Below, piece by piece: positions 16,254 through 26,057 of a DNA stretch of 64,000 bases. The notes beneath the pieces are model-generated. The model was given only the letters and a program-made list of their open reading frames with translations, searched no databases and had not been told where the DNA came from. The DNA is taken from contig CP066552.1 of the NCBI GenBank assembly GCA_016415585.1, positions 1,674,001 to 1,738,000 on the forward strand, in the 5' to 3' direction. The DNA is from Pectobacterium carotovorum (GTDB lineage: Bacteria; Pseudomonadota; Gammaproteobacteria; Enterobacterales; Enterobacteriaceae). Made by a program: the position numbers and the translations under genes. The number at the start of each line of letters is the position of its first letter. Position 1 is the stretch's first letter.

Positions 16254-17561
16254 TTAGCTATTTTGCGTAGCCTGCTGAGGTTCCTTATAGGCGACGACTT
16301 CGTCGGCAGCCTCTTCCTCATCATCATCGTGGACGTCTTTTTCCAGACTGGCCACAACGGCGGTAGAGATACTGTTACCGATGACGTTAGTTGCAGTACG
16401 GCCCATATCCAGGAACTGGTCGATACCGATAATCAGCAGGATACCGGCTTCCGGCAGGCTGAACATTGGCAGCGTTGCGGCAACCACCACGATAGAGGCA
16501 CGCGCTACGCCCGCCATCCCTTTACTGGTGATCATCAGCGTCAGCAGGATCAGGATTTGTTCAGTAACGCTCAGGTCGATGTTGTAAGCCTGTGCGATAA
16601 ACAGAATCGCAAAGGACTGGTACATCATAGAACCGTCGAGGTTGAACGAGTAACCGAGCGGCAGCACAAAGCTGGTGACTTTTTTCGGCACGCCGAATTT
16701 GGTCAGCGCTTCCATGGTTTTCGGATAAGCAGATTCACTGCTCGCCGTGGCGAAAGCCAGCATGGTCGGTTCACGAATCAGTTTCGCCAGTCTAACGATG
16801 CCTTTGCCCAGGAACAGGTAGCCAACCAGGAACAGAACGCCCCACAGTACGGCCAGACCGAGGTAGAACTCACCGATCAGTTTACCGAAGTCGTAAAGCA
16901 GACCCAGACCTTGCGTGGTAATCGCGGAAGCGATTGCGGCAAAGACAGCAATAGGGGCCAGCGCCATCACGTAGTCGGTCACGCGGAACATCACTTTGGT
17001 CAGTTCTTCGATCATGGAAATGATCGTGGTCGCGTGCTTGTTATTGCCTTTTACATAGGCAAGCGCGGAGCCGAAGAACAGAGAGAACACCAGAATTTGC
17101 AGGATCTCATTGTTCGCCATTGCTTCTACGATACTTTTCGGGAAGATATGGCTGATGAAGCTCTTAAGCGTAAAGCTGTCTGTGTTCAGGCCTGTCGCAA
17201 CATGCTGTACGGGGACTTCGAGATTCATGCCTGCGCCGGGTTGGAACAGGTTGGCGAAGACCATACCGATAAGCAGGGAAATGAACGAGGCGCTGACAAA
17301 CCAGATCATCGCTTTCATACCGATACGGCCAACGGCAGAAGAGTTTCCTCCCATGCTTGCCAGGCCGGAAACCAGCGTAGCGAAGACCAGTGGCGCGATG
17401 ATCATTTTAATCAGGCGCAGGAAGACATCGGTAACCATGTTGAAATATGATGCAACTTCTTTTGCTCGACTGCCGTCAAGATATTGATGGCAAGCCCAGC
17501 CGATTAATATTCCCAGGACGATAGCCAAGACTATCTGTACAAGTAACTTCTGCCTTTGCAT
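16254..17561 (-). CDS. DAACS-family dicarboxylate/amino acid:cation symporter
   Basis: A 435-residue transporter of the GltP/DctA/SLC1 type with family motifs FATASSESAYPKTMEAL (serine-rich hairpin), GYSFNLDGSMMYQ and the C-terminal DQFLDMGRTATNV substrate-binding helix. Likely substrates are glutamate/aspartate or C4-dicarboxylates with H+ or Na+. The start at 17561 follows a GAGGT ribosome-binding site; an in-frame extension to 17651 would add a hydrophilic leader without support. The tail is highly acidic (DDDEEEAADE). A second family member, gltP, lies at 39901. Confidence 0.88.
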   Translation of the reverse strand: MQRQKLLVQIVLAIVLGILIGWACHQYLDGSRAKEVASYFNMVTDVFLRLIKMIIAPLVFATLVSGLASMGGNSSAVGRIGMKAMIWFVSASFISLLIGMVFANLFQPGAGMNLEVPVQHVATGLNTDSFTLKSFISHIFPKSIVEAMANNEILQILVFSLFFGSALAYVKGNNKHATTIISMIEELTKVMFRVTDYVMALAPIAVFAAIASAITTQGLGLLYDFGKLIGEFYLGLAVLWGVLFLVGYLFLGKGIVRLAKLIREPTMLAFATASSESAYPKTMEALTKFGVPKKVTSFVLPLGYSFNLDGSMMYQSFAILFIAQAYNIDLSVTEQILILLTLMITSKGMAGVARASIVVVAATLPMFSLPEAGILLIIGIDQFLDMGRTATNVIGNSISTAVVASLEKDVHDDDEEEAADEVVAYKEPQQATQNS

Positions 17562-17741
17562 ATAAACCTCATGTTGATGAATTGATTCAGACAACACAAT
17601 ATTATTGCCGCGTGATGGTTGGTGCTTTCCCTGAATACACCAATCCCTCACCCGAACCTGTTATTGGGGTGTTGTGTCTGCCCGCCGATATTACAACGAT
17701 TCTTGCTTTTTACATTTTTTTTCTGCGGATTGTTATGTAAT

Positions 17742-17757
17742 TGTGATCTTTGTCATG
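17742..17757. promoter_or_regulatory. Possible CRP site upstream of the symporter
   Basis: TGTGATCTTTGTCATG matches one half-site of the TGTGA-N6-TCACA consensus fully and the other in 3 of 5 positions. It lies about 180 bases before the symporter start on the minus strand. CRP control is common for this transporter class, but the match is moderate. Confidence 0.35.
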
Positions 17758-18222
17758 CGAAAAATGCATGTCCATGTCACTTGTAATGATAAATAGGGAT
17801 GTGATGCGCAGATCGCGTAAATCGTGATATTTTTATTAATTCATTATTAAACAATGGGTTAATTTGGTTTTTTGCTGGTAAAGGCAGATGAGTCAAGGTG
17901 TTGAAGTAGTGTTGCTAATGATAGGTGGCGATACATCAATAAAACAGATGGTGAATTACTTAAAGATTAAGTAAAAATAAAAGAACAATTAACGAAAAGT
18001 TTATATACATGCCATTTCATGAGTAGATTAATTTTTTAATTATTTAAATCGTGACTTTGTTTTTGTAATCTATGCTTCTTTTTTGTGTTGTTGATTTAAA
18101 GTTTAATTATTGCTCTATGTGTTTCTATTTGTAACTGCTTGGGCGTTTAGGGTGTTTAAAATGGTGTTTTTTATTTTTTAAACATATGTTACTGATGATT
18201 TGAGGCCTCGCTGTTGGTTATT
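17758..18222. other. AT-rich intergenic region without a gene
   Basis: Very AT-rich with long T and A runs. No ORF with a ribosome-binding site, stem-loop terminator or repeat was recognised. The left end contains upstream control of the symporter; the right end is the tail of the convergent-side GntR gene. Confidence 0.5.
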
Positions 18223-19116
18223 TCACCGAAAAAGATCGATGCTCACTTTATCGTGACACGCTTTTTCCAGATGTTTTTTCATCCACTCTGCCGCTGTTTC
18301 GATCTCTCCCCGTTGCAGGAAATCCAGAATCGCCAGATGCTCTGCAATCTGTTCCAATCGCTTGGGGTTGAAGGCTGGACTCCCTTGGCGATATTCCACC
18401 AGACGCCGTAATTGATTGATTCGTTGCAAACTATGGTGGGCGAAGCGGTTGCCGCTACAGGCAAGCAGCGTTTCATGAAAGTGCGTATTGGCATCGAACA
18501 TTTCATGCGGCGTGAGCGTCAGGTAACCCCCATTGAGAATGTCTTCCTGCTGCTTACGACAGGCGCTGAGTGTGTGCTGATCGATACGAAACTGCGGCGA
18601 CAGCAGACTGACCGGCTCGACCAGCAGGCGGAAAGTAAAACTTTCCTCATAGGCCGTGACAGAATCGATAATCGGCGTGGTTCGCCAGCCTTGCCCAGTG
18701 CGGAACTCCAGCCAACCTTCCTGTTGAATACGCGTCAGAACATTACGCAATACGGAGCGGGACACCTGACATTCACGCATCAGATCCACTTCTGAAAACT
18801 GTTCCGGCAATCGGCGGGAAAGGCGCATATCAACAATCTTCCGGTAGAGCGGCTCTTCACTGCTGGCGGCTAACTCGGTGACCAGATGCCCTAATTCATC
18901 GGCATGGCAGTCAAGATAAAACCCCCGATTGCGGTGGTAATGCAGCATGCCTTTTTCCGTCAGATACAGCAGCGCGACCTTGACCGGCGTGCGCGAGGCG
19001 TTCAGTACCTGCGCCAGCGACGATTCGACCAGGTGAGCGCCGGGCGGCAGCTGTTCGCGGCGAATGTAGGCGACAATCTGTCTGACAATCCTTGTCTGTA
19101 GGGGAGTTAAAGCCAT
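18223..19116 (-). CDS. GntR-family regulator with FCD domain and two winged helices
   Basis: A 297-residue regulator. Residues 1-66 form a GntR-like winged helix (GAHLVESSLAQVLNASRTPV). A second winged-helix-like segment follows at about 85-150 (VDLMRECQVSRSVLRNVLTR), then an all-helical FCD effector domain with metal-ligand-type histidines (NTHFHETLLACSG). Two DNA-binding-like domains before one FCD domain is longer than the usual FadR/FCD architecture. It lies 108 bases downstream of the CitMHS transporter in the same direction, so it probably controls that transporter; the ligand may be citrate or another carboxylate. Confidence 0.85.
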   Translation of the reverse strand: MALTPLQTRIVRQIVAYIRREQLPPGAHLVESSLAQVLNASRTPVKVALLYLTEKGMLHYHRNRGFYLDCHADELGHLVTELAASSEEPLYRKIVDMRLSRRLPEQFSEVDLMRECQVSRSVLRNVLTRIQQEGWLEFRTGQGWRTTPIIDSVTAYEESFTFRLLVEPVSLLSPQFRIDQHTLSACRKQQEDILNGGYLTLTPHEMFDANTHFHETLLACSGNRFAHHSLQRINQLRRLVEYRQGSPAFNPKRLEQIAEHLAILDFLQRGEIETAAEWMKKHLEKACHDKVSIDLFR

Positions 19117-19224
19117 CGCTATCCTGCTATGTCGGTTAGGGTGTTACGAGGAATCTTTATGTTCTTGTCAGCAAGGCTTGCCTGCCAGCAAAGCCTGCTC
19201 CGGCCTGACCGGAGCAATCCTGTT

Positions 19225-20538
19225 TTACTGGTGATAGAACGGAAATGCGCCGAAGACAATACCACCGACCAGCAGCGATAGGCTGACAAAAATCGCCCAT
19301 TTGATTGCAAAGCGTTGGTGATCGCCGATGTCCACTTTTGCCAGACTGACCAGCAGGTAGAGCGACGGTACCAGCGGGCTAAGCAGGTGGAACGGCTGGC
19401 CGACAATCGACGCACGGGCGATCTCCTCTGGGGTAATACCATAATTGACCGCCGTCTGGGCGATAACCGGTAAGATTCCGAAATAGAACGCGTCGTTGGA
19501 CATCAAAAAAGTAAACGGCAGGCTAATGAGCGCGGTGAACACCGCAAGATATGGGCCGAAACTTTCTGGTATCACCTGCAACAAGCTCTTCGCCATGGCA
19601 TCTACCATGCCTGTACCGGATAAAATGCCGGTGAAAATCCCAGCGGCGAAAATAAGTGATGTTACTGCTAGCACGTTAGCGGCATGTGAGCCGATCCGCG
19701 CTTTTTGCTCCTCCAGCTTGGGATAGTTGAGCATGACGGCGATAGCGAAGCCGACCATAAACAGCACCTGAATGGGCAGAAGGCCAATCACCAGAAACAC
19801 CAGAAGCAGGGTGGTCAGAATAAAGTTAGGCCAGAACATTTTAGGACGGCGGTTGGCGTCGCTTTCTTCGTCGCTGCCGTTGCCTAGATTGATCGAGGCA
19901 TTCTGGAAGCTGCTGACATCAATGATGCCTAGCCGTTTGCGTTCCTGTAGACCCAGAAAAACGGCCACGCCGACCAGCGTCAGGCTGGCTAAAATAATCG
20001 CCGGGAGCATGGGGAGGAAAACGTCCAGTGCATCAACGCGCAATGCGGCGGCGGCGCGCGCCGTCGGGCCGCCCCACGGAGAAAGGTTCATCACGCCGCT
20101 GGCGATGTTCACCAGACAGGTCAATCCGAGCACGTTCATCCCCAACCGCTGATAGAGCGGCAGGAATGCGGCAATCGCGATCATATAGGTCGTTGTACTG
20201 TCGCCGTCCAGCGCGACCATTAAGGTTAACACGGCGGTGCCGACCAACACTTTCAGCGGATCGCCTTTAACCAGACGGAGAATGAAGCGAACCAGCGGAT
20301 CGAACAGGCCTGCATCGATCATGATACCGAAGTAGAGAATAGAAAACGTCAGCATAACGCCCGTTGGAGCGAGCGTTTTGATGCCGTCCAGCATCATCGC
20401 GCCTAGCCCCTGATAGAAACCTGCCGCTAGTGCAAACAGTGTAGGGACAAGAATCAGCGCGATAAGCGCAGACATTCGCTTGGTCATGATCAGGTACATA
20501 AAGCAGATGACCATCGAGAAGCCGAGAATAGTGAGCAC
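19225..20538 (-). CDS. CitMHS-family citrate/carboxylate transporter
   Basis: A 437-residue transporter with about twelve membrane helices. Family segments include VALDGDSTTTYMIAIAAF near residues 108-125, NLSPWGGPTARAAAAL near 150-165, and the C-terminal GQPFHLLSPLVPSLYLL. Members import metal-citrate or related tricarboxylates with protons. AGGAGA precedes the ATG on the minus strand. A GntR/FCD regulator follows. A 24-codon ORF lies 170 bases upstream in the same direction. Confidence 0.88.
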   Translation of the reverse strand: MLTILGFSMVICFMYLIMTKRMSALIALILVPTLFALAAGFYQGLGAMMLDGIKTLAPTGVMLTFSILYFGIMIDAGLFDPLVRFILRLVKGDPLKVLVGTAVLTLMVALDGDSTTTYMIAIAAFLPLYQRLGMNVLGLTCLVNIASGVMNLSPWGGPTARAAAALRVDALDVFLPMLPAIILASLTLVGVAVFLGLQERKRLGIIDVSSFQNASINLGNGSDEESDANRRPKMFWPNFILTTLLLVFLVIGLLPIQVLFMVGFAIAVMLNYPKLEEQKARIGSHAANVLAVTSLIFAAGIFTGILSGTGMVDAMAKSLLQVIPESFGPYLAVFTALISLPFTFLMSNDAFYFGILPVIAQTAVNYGITPEEIARASIVGQPFHLLSPLVPSLYLLVSLAKVDIGDHQRFAIKWAIFVSLSLLVGGIVFGAFPFYHQ

Positions 20539-20708
20539 AGTGAATCTCCTGTTTTTTATTATATTCTGAATAACTTACTGCCTTTCTTCCGGCGAATTTG
20601 GGGGGCTAAAAGCCGTGCAGTTTTTTATAACCGCATATCGAAAGGGATGAAATCAGGTTATTTCCCGACGTCAGCGACGTTCAGGGGAATACGAATGAAA
20701 GACGGGAG

Positions 20709-20783
20709 TTAGCTTCCGGGGTTGATGCGAATAATAAATGACAGATAATGAGGAAGCGATAAGGCAACAGTAATCGGTAACAT
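20709..20783 (-). CDS. Possible 24-residue leader peptide upstream of the CitMHS gene
   Basis: An ATG-started ORF (MLPITVALSLPHY, ending ..IRINPGS) preceded by GAGGT a few bases upstream on the minus strand. It is too short for most gene finders. It lies in the untranslated leader expected for the CitMHS transcript and could be a regulatory leader peptide or a small hydrophobic protein. No codon run for a single amino acid and no strong attenuator with a T run were found after it, so its role is open. Confidence 0.35.
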   Translation of the reverse strand: MLPITVALSLPHYLSFIIRINPGS

Positions 20784-21225
20784 AAAAGACCTCTATACGA
20801 GCAATAATAATATTCCTTTTATCCCCACTGGTTTTCATCTAACCGATTGTTTAGCAATTACTTTAATCGAATTGATAACTACCGCTACAGGGGGCTCTTT
20901 TGTTAAAAACAAATTAAATCATTGTAAAATGAAACGCAAATTGCGCTAAATTGGAATAAAAAACAATTGGGCAGAGGGGAGGGCGGTGATAGCCAACATA
21001 ATTTTAAAAGATAAACAGAGATGTGAAAATTTAAGTTGTGCGTAGAAGTTTATTACCGATTAACGGAAATTTATCCGTTCTCATTAATGAAATTTTACAA
21101 GATAGGGTGGAAATAAAGGCATTATCGGCGAGGAAGGTTAAACGGTGTCTAAATCATCCGTATTTTCTAAGCCGCCACGAATTTTATCTGACGGCTTAGG
21201 CCCGCGGCGACTTAGGTAAGTGAGA
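20784..21225. other. Intergenic region, mainly without features
   Basis: AT-rich. An inverted repeat TAAGCCG (21168-21174) with CGGCTTA (21192-21198) lies after the stop of fdhF but lacks a T run on the minus strand. Nothing else was recognised. Confidence 0.4.
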
Positions 21226-23376
21226 TTAACTGACGTTTTCTGCGGTGCTGCGTAGCCGATCTTTCAGGTGGCTGTATTCCTGCTGTACATAGTTCTCTGC
21301 TGCCTGCTGATCGTCAATGGCTTCCAGCTTCACAGCGCAGTGTTTGTACTCCGGTGTTTTGGATACCGGATCGAGGTGATCCAGCGTCAGTTCATTGCAG
21401 GCTCCAATCCACCACTGGTAGGTCATATAGACGGCACCTTTATTGATGCGCTCGCTGACGGCAACGCGAGAGATCACCTTGCCACGCCGTGACGAGATCC
21501 GGGCCAACTGCTGGTCGTGGATGCCTAAACGCTCGGCGTCATAGGGGCTCACCTGCACGTAGCCCGGTTCATCCGCCAGCGTTTGCAGCGCGGTGCAGTT
21601 GCCCGTCATGGAACGGCAGGAGTAATGGCCAACTTCGCGCACGGTGCACAAGACCAGCGGATAATTTTCATCCACCAACTCCATCGGTGGCCGCCATTCG
21701 GCGGTGAGCAGCAGGCCTTTCCCTCCGGGACGATCGAAGTGGTTGCCTGCGTACAGCCACGGCGTGCCGGGGCTGTCTTCTGTCGGGCACGGCCACGGCA
21801 CATAGCCCAGCCCCGCCATTTTCTCGTAGGTCGCACCGTAATACAGCGGGCAGAGCTGGCGTAGCTCGTCCCAGATCTCCTGCGTGTTGTTATAGTGCAT
21901 CGGGTAGCCGAGCGCTGTTGCCATCAGGCTGATGATTTCCCAGTCGGGTTTGACATCGCCCTGTGGCTCTACCGCTTTATAAAAGCGCTGGAATCCCCGG
22001 TCGGCGGCGGTATAGACGCCTTCATGCTCGCCCCAGGACGTCGCAGGTAAAATCACATCGGCAATAGCGGCGGTCTTGGTCATGAAAATGTCCTGTACGA
22101 TCAGCAACTCCAGTTCGTTGAAGGCATCGCGCAGCATCGACAGATCCGGCTCGGTTTGCAGCGGATCTTCGCCCATTACGTAATTAGCTCGGATCTTCCC
22201 TTCTTTTATCTTGTGCGGGAGATCAGTCAGCGAGTAGCCAATTTTGTCGGAGAGTTCAGGTACGCCCCAGGCATCGGCAAATTTCGCCAGCACCGCTTTA
22301 TCCGTGACGTTTTGATAACCGGGAAACATATTGGGCAGCGCACCCATATCGCAGGCACCCTGTACATTGTTTTGCCCACGCACTGGCCCGACGCCAACGT
22401 TCGGGCGCCCCAGATTACCGGTCAGCAGTGCCAGGCCGGACAGACCTTTGACCACATCAACGCCTTGACCCCACTGTGTTACGCCCATTCCCCATAGAAT
22501 GGTGGCGGATGGCGCAGCGGCATAGATCCGCATCGCGTCTCGAATCAGTTTCGGTGATAAACCCGTAATGTCGGCAACATACTCTGGCGTGTATTTTGCG
22601 ACGGTCTGGCTGAATTCCTCGAAGCCTTCGGTATGGCGGGCGACGTAAGCCTTATCGTAGTGGCCTTCGTTAATCAGCACGTTCGCGAAAGCATTGACCA
22701 ATGCCATGTTGGAGCCATTTTTCAACGGTAGCCACAGATCGGCAATGCGTGCGGTTTCAATATGGCGCGGATCGCACACAATGATTTTTGCGCCACGCGC
22801 TTTGGCTTTCAGGATCCGACGGGCTACGATGGGGTGAGAATCTGCAGCGTTGTAGCCAAAAATCAGGATGCAGTCAGTCTTTTCAATTTCGCAGATGGAG
22901 TTACTCATTGCGCCGTTGCCTAACGTAACCTGTAGCCCGGCAACCGAGGGGCCATGGCAAAGTCGTGCGCAGCAATCGACGTTATTATTCCCGGTTACTG
23001 CTCGAGCGAATTTCTGCATCACATAATTGGTTTCATTACCGGGGCCGCGTGATGAGCCGGTGTGCATAATCGACTCGGCACCGTGCTTCTCTTTAATGGC
23101 TTTCAGTCGGGAACTGGCGAAGCTAATCGCTTCATCCCAGGATACGGCCTCAAAGGGCGCGCCTTTCTGGCGTCGAATCAGCGGTTGTTTTAAACGCGGT
23201 GTCAGAATTTTTGTATCGTTGAGAAAATCCCAGCCGTAGTAACCTTTCAGGCACAGCTCACCTTCGTTGGTGACGCCATTCGCCCCTTCCGCACCAACCA
23301 CTTTGCCGTTCTCCACCAGCAGGTTAATTTTGCAGCCTGACCCGCAATACGGGCAGACGGTAAGCACTTTCTGCAT
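21226..23376 (-). CDS. fdhF: Formate dehydrogenase FdhF, cysteine form
   Basis: A 716-residue molybdopterin-guanine-dinucleotide oxidoreductase, nearly the same length as E. coli formate dehydrogenase H. One [4Fe-4S] cluster is bound by C8, C11, C15 and C42. The Mo ligand position 140 is Cys (DCCARLCHGPSVAGL) where E. coli has selenocysteine, so no SECIS element is needed. It oxidises formate to CO2, in E. coli as part of formate hydrogenlyase. No hydrogenase genes are in the window, so its electron acceptor is unknown. I found no convincing -24/-12 promoter in the 180 bases upstream. Confidence 0.93.
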   Translation of the reverse strand: MQKVLTVCPYCGSGCKINLLVENGKVVGAEGANGVTNEGELCLKGYYGWDFLNDTKILTPRLKQPLIRRQKGAPFEAVSWDEAISFASSRLKAIKEKHGAESIMHTGSSRGPGNETNYVMQKFARAVTGNNNVDCCARLCHGPSVAGLQVTLGNGAMSNSICEIEKTDCILIFGYNAADSHPIVARRILKAKARGAKIIVCDPRHIETARIADLWLPLKNGSNMALVNAFANVLINEGHYDKAYVARHTEGFEEFSQTVAKYTPEYVADITGLSPKLIRDAMRIYAAAPSATILWGMGVTQWGQGVDVVKGLSGLALLTGNLGRPNVGVGPVRGQNNVQGACDMGALPNMFPGYQNVTDKAVLAKFADAWGVPELSDKIGYSLTDLPHKIKEGKIRANYVMGEDPLQTEPDLSMLRDAFNELELLIVQDIFMTKTAAIADVILPATSWGEHEGVYTAADRGFQRFYKAVEPQGDVKPDWEIISLMATALGYPMHYNNTQEIWDELRQLCPLYYGATYEKMAGLGYVPWPCPTEDSPGTPWLYAGNHFDRPGGKGLLLTAEWRPPMELVDENYPLVLCTVREVGHYSCRSMTGNCTALQTLADEPGYVQVSPYDAERLGIHDQQLARISSRRGKVISRVAVSERINKGAVYMTYQWWIGACNELTLDHLDPVSKTPEYKHCAVKLEAIDDQQAAENYVQQEYSHLKDRLRSTAENVS

Positions 23377-23906
23377 GTCTATTCTCCAAAGCCGAATCTT
23401 GGATCGTTAAGAACTGCATTCCTGTGAGGGCATTGATGCAGTGGGTTAATTTTAATAATCGCCGATAAAGAAATTTAATTTACTGATCGTGGTCATACGC
23501 AGCGTGGGATAAAGCATCTTAAGGTGTTGAGTGAGGCGATTTTTTTACATAGGAGTTTTGTTTGGAAAATAACGTGGTAGCGTATTCACCCTCTTTATCT
23601 GTTAATGCCTATACTGTTTTTGACGATATTAACTCTACATGCCACCGATTTGACTGTGGCAGTGACGCTTATCGGCCGTTTAACACTATGGTGATGGGTA
23701 CCCCAGGGAAGATAACGCATTATTTTTTATTGATTTTTTATTATTTCCCACGTAGTGGGTGACAGGTCAGGGAATCCCAAAACGTCTGTTAGAGCGTGAG
23801 AAACAAGGGCGCAGTATAACGGGCGACACCGTCATGGGTAGAAAGTAAATACTTTTCCGGCAGAATTTATGGGCGGAAAATATTTGTTAACGTCACGGAG
23901 TACATT
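23377..23906. other. Divergent promoter region between fdhF and a chemoreceptor gene
   Basis: Holds the promoters of both genes. A 66-codon TTG ORF at 23562-23762 has AGGAG upstream but no recognisable product and atypical composition, so it is not called. No sigma-54 or sigma-28 match was convincing by eye. Confidence 0.45.
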
Positions 23907-25586
23907 ATGGAATTTCTAAGAAATATCAGCATAAAAATAATGGTTCTGATCATAGTGACTTCCCTATTAGTGATATGGGGAGTGGCATCAGGATTTAGTC
24001 TTTACTCACTTTATCAGGCTACGAATTTGCTTGATAAAAGTGAGACTCAGAGAAAAACGTATTCTTATTTGATTTATGGTGCAGATCAATATTTTCGAGC
24101 CGTAACACGTATGGAAAGAACCATGGATTACTTGCAGCGAAATGAGCCAGAAAATGCCAGGCAGACGTTGGAAATGGCTCAGAGCGCGATCAAAAATACC
24201 AAGGATTCGTTAGAGAAATTCCAGAAAGCGGAGCATGTTGGTGTTGATCAAGCAACGGTTGATGCAGTGAAAAACATTTGGAATACACTGATATCTTCCT
24301 CTATCGATCCCATGAATGCGGCGCTGCAACGCAGCGATCCCGAAGCATTCCGACAAATTTTTCGCTCAGCTTATCCTCCGATCAGTCTGACGTTTGGGGA
24401 GAATGTTAAACGCTATTCGGATGGCATCACCGCCTCTTCATTGATTCCAAGCGTGAATGAACACAACACTCAAAATCGCAATGCGCTGATTAGCGTGATG
24501 GTACTTGGCATCATGGTGTTGATTTTCACTGAATACTATTTGAGAAACTATCTGGTTATTCCGATTTCAGTGCTGAAATCCCACTTGGCACAACTCACAG
24601 CGGGTCGCTTAGGCTGTGAATTGGCTGAGTTTGGTAGGAACTGTGCGGGACGGTTGATCCCCGACATTAAGCGATTGCAGAAAAGTTTGCGTGATACGGT
24701 AACCGTCATCCGGCAGAGCACGACGGAAATTAACAATGGGACGTCGAGCATTAAGGATGGCAACGATAACCTTTCCAGCCGCACGGAACAGCAGGCCGCA
24801 GCACTACAGCAGACTGCTGCCAGTATGGAAGAAATTAGCTCCACGGTGCGGCAAACGACCGATCATGTACATCAGGTACGTAAGCTGGCGAAGGATGCGG
24901 CGGATATGGCGCAAAAAGGCGGGAATATCAGCAGCAATGTAATGACGACAATGGATGGCATCAGCGCCAGTTCTCGACAAATCTCCGATATCACCTCGGT
25001 GATTAACAGCATCGCGTTCCAGACTAATATTCTGGCGCTGAATGCGGCGGTTGAAGCGGCGCGTGCGGGAGAGCAAGGTCGAGGATTTGCCGTGGTGGCT
25101 GGTGAGGTTCGCACGTTGGCGCAGCGTAGTGCGCAGGCGGCGAAAGAGATTGAGGCACTGATTGCAGAATCGGTTTCTCGGGTAGAAACTGGCGCAGGGC
25201 AGGTTCGACAATCTGGAGAAGCGATGACGGCCATTATTGCCTCCATTTCGCATGTGAACGATTTGATTGGTGAAATTGCGGCGGCAACGGATGAACAAAC
25301 ACGTGGTATTACGCAGATTAGCCAGGCGGTGCACGAAATGGACAGCGTCACGCAGCAGAACGCGACGCTGGTGATGCAGTCGGCGGAAGCGGCTGCTCGT
25401 CTGGACGAACAAACCAGCGAACTGTCTGCCGTGGTGGACGTGTTCGATCTGGACTCAGATTATGATCCGACAACGACTTTTTCTCGTCCGGCTATCGCTG
25501 ACCCCATCCATCATGCTGTCGGGCATAGTACCACGCCGCTGCTATCGACACAGGGTCGCAATGGTGAGGGATGGAAAAAATTCTGA
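23907..25586 (+). CDS. Methyl-accepting chemotaxis protein (TarH type)
   Basis: A 559-residue receptor. Membrane helix 1 spans about residues 10-32, the four-helix periplasmic sensor about 33-190, and helix 2 about 191-212. A divergent HAMP linker follows, then a signalling domain with the hairpin tip [20 protein letters not shown] (about 370-389). The C-terminal GWKKF is of the xWxxF type that tethers CheR/CheB. The sensor resembles the Tar-like ligand-binding class, but the ligand is unknown. It is a single-gene unit. Confidence 0.93.
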   Translation: MEFLRNISIKIMVLIIVTSLLVIWGVASGFSLYSLYQATNLLDKSETQRKTYSYLIYGADQYFRAVTRMERTMDYLQRNEPENARQTLEMAQSAIKNTKDSLEKFQKAEHVGVDQATVDAVKNIWNTLISSSIDPMNAALQRSDPEAFRQIFRSAYPPISLTFGENVKRYSDGITASSLIPSVNEHNTQNRNALISVMVLGIMVLIFTEYYLRNYLVIPISVLKSHLAQLTAGRLGCELAEFGRNCAGRLIPDIKRLQKSLRDTVTVIRQSTTEINNGTSSIKDGNDNLSSRTEQQAAALQQTAASMEEISSTVRQTTDHVHQVRKLAKDAADMAQKGGNISSNVMTTMDGISASSRQISDITSVINSIAFQTNILALNAAVEAARAGEQGRGFAVVAGEVRTLAQRSAQAAKEIEALIAESVSRVETGAGQVRQSGEAMTAIIASISHVNDLIGEIAAATDEQTRGITQISQAVHEMDSVTQQNATLVMQSAEAAARLDEQTSELSAVVDVFDLDSDYDPTTTFSRPAIADPIHHAVGHSTTPLLSTQGRNGEGWKKF

Positions 25587-25721
25587 TCTGTAGCAGGTGA
25601 TAAACTGAGCGGAAAGGCGGTTGCTGGTTTCCCTTGGTATCCAGTTGCTATCTGAACGCTAGGAGAGTCCCCCTAACATGTCGGTGAAAAGCATTAATGT
25701 CAACGTGTGTAATACATTGGA

Positions 25722-25753
25722 TTACAGAGGGAAAATGGCATTCCCCTCTGTAA
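25722..25753. terminator. Stem-loop after the chemoreceptor gene
   Basis: TTACAGAGG (25722-25730) pairs with CCTCTGTAA (25745-25753). There is no T run, so termination is uncertain. It is 136 bases after the stop codon. Confidence 0.4.
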
Positions 25754-26022
25754 ATCTGATTGCGTTAATGTAAAGAAAAGCCATTTTAAGGCTGTAGGGT
25801 CTAGTGTAAGAATGATTAATTAAAATATTGGCATATTTTTTGCATTAATATATTGGCATTTTTTTGTCGATTTTGCGTTCAAAAACCGTGTTTTTCTGTG
25901 GGTTATAAAAATAAAGTGAGATTTATGGCGTTAAATTAAGTTTGAAATTTTTTGTTACAAATAAAAATCCTTATTGCTTATGTTTTCGTGACGTAAATCA
26001 AGACAGATGGACGCGTCAAAGT

Positions 26023-26041
26023 GATAATAAGAATAAATATC
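26023..26041. promoter_or_regulatory. Fur box of the FTR1/P19 iron locus
   Basis: GATAATAAGAATAAATATC agrees with the 19-base Fur consensus GATAATGATAATCATTATC in 15 positions. It ends 16 bases before the presumed ATG of the permease gene, so Fur-Fe(II) would block transcription or initiation of the whole seven-gene locus. Confidence 0.7.
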
Positions 26042-26057
26042 ATTTGTGCTTCATCAT

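Noticed and set aside
16263..17450. 395-codon plus-strand frame opposite the DAACS symporter
   Set aside because: It is the antisense of a clear transporter gene, rich in His/Gln/Arg as expected for a shadow frame.
19196..19216. Inverted repeat TGCTCCGG/CCGGAGCA after the CitMHS gene as a terminator
   Set aside because: A good stem, but no T run follows on the minus strand and the GntR gene downstream is probably co-transcribed.
23377..23560. Sigma-54/FhlA promoter for fdhF
   Set aside because: Looked for GG-N10-GC on the minus strand within 180 bases; no candidate had both conserved pairs at the right spacing.
23562..23762. 66-codon TTG ORF between fdhF and the chemoreceptor gene
   Set aside because: It has an AGGAG upstream, but the composition is not protein-like, the start codon is rare and no family is recognisable.
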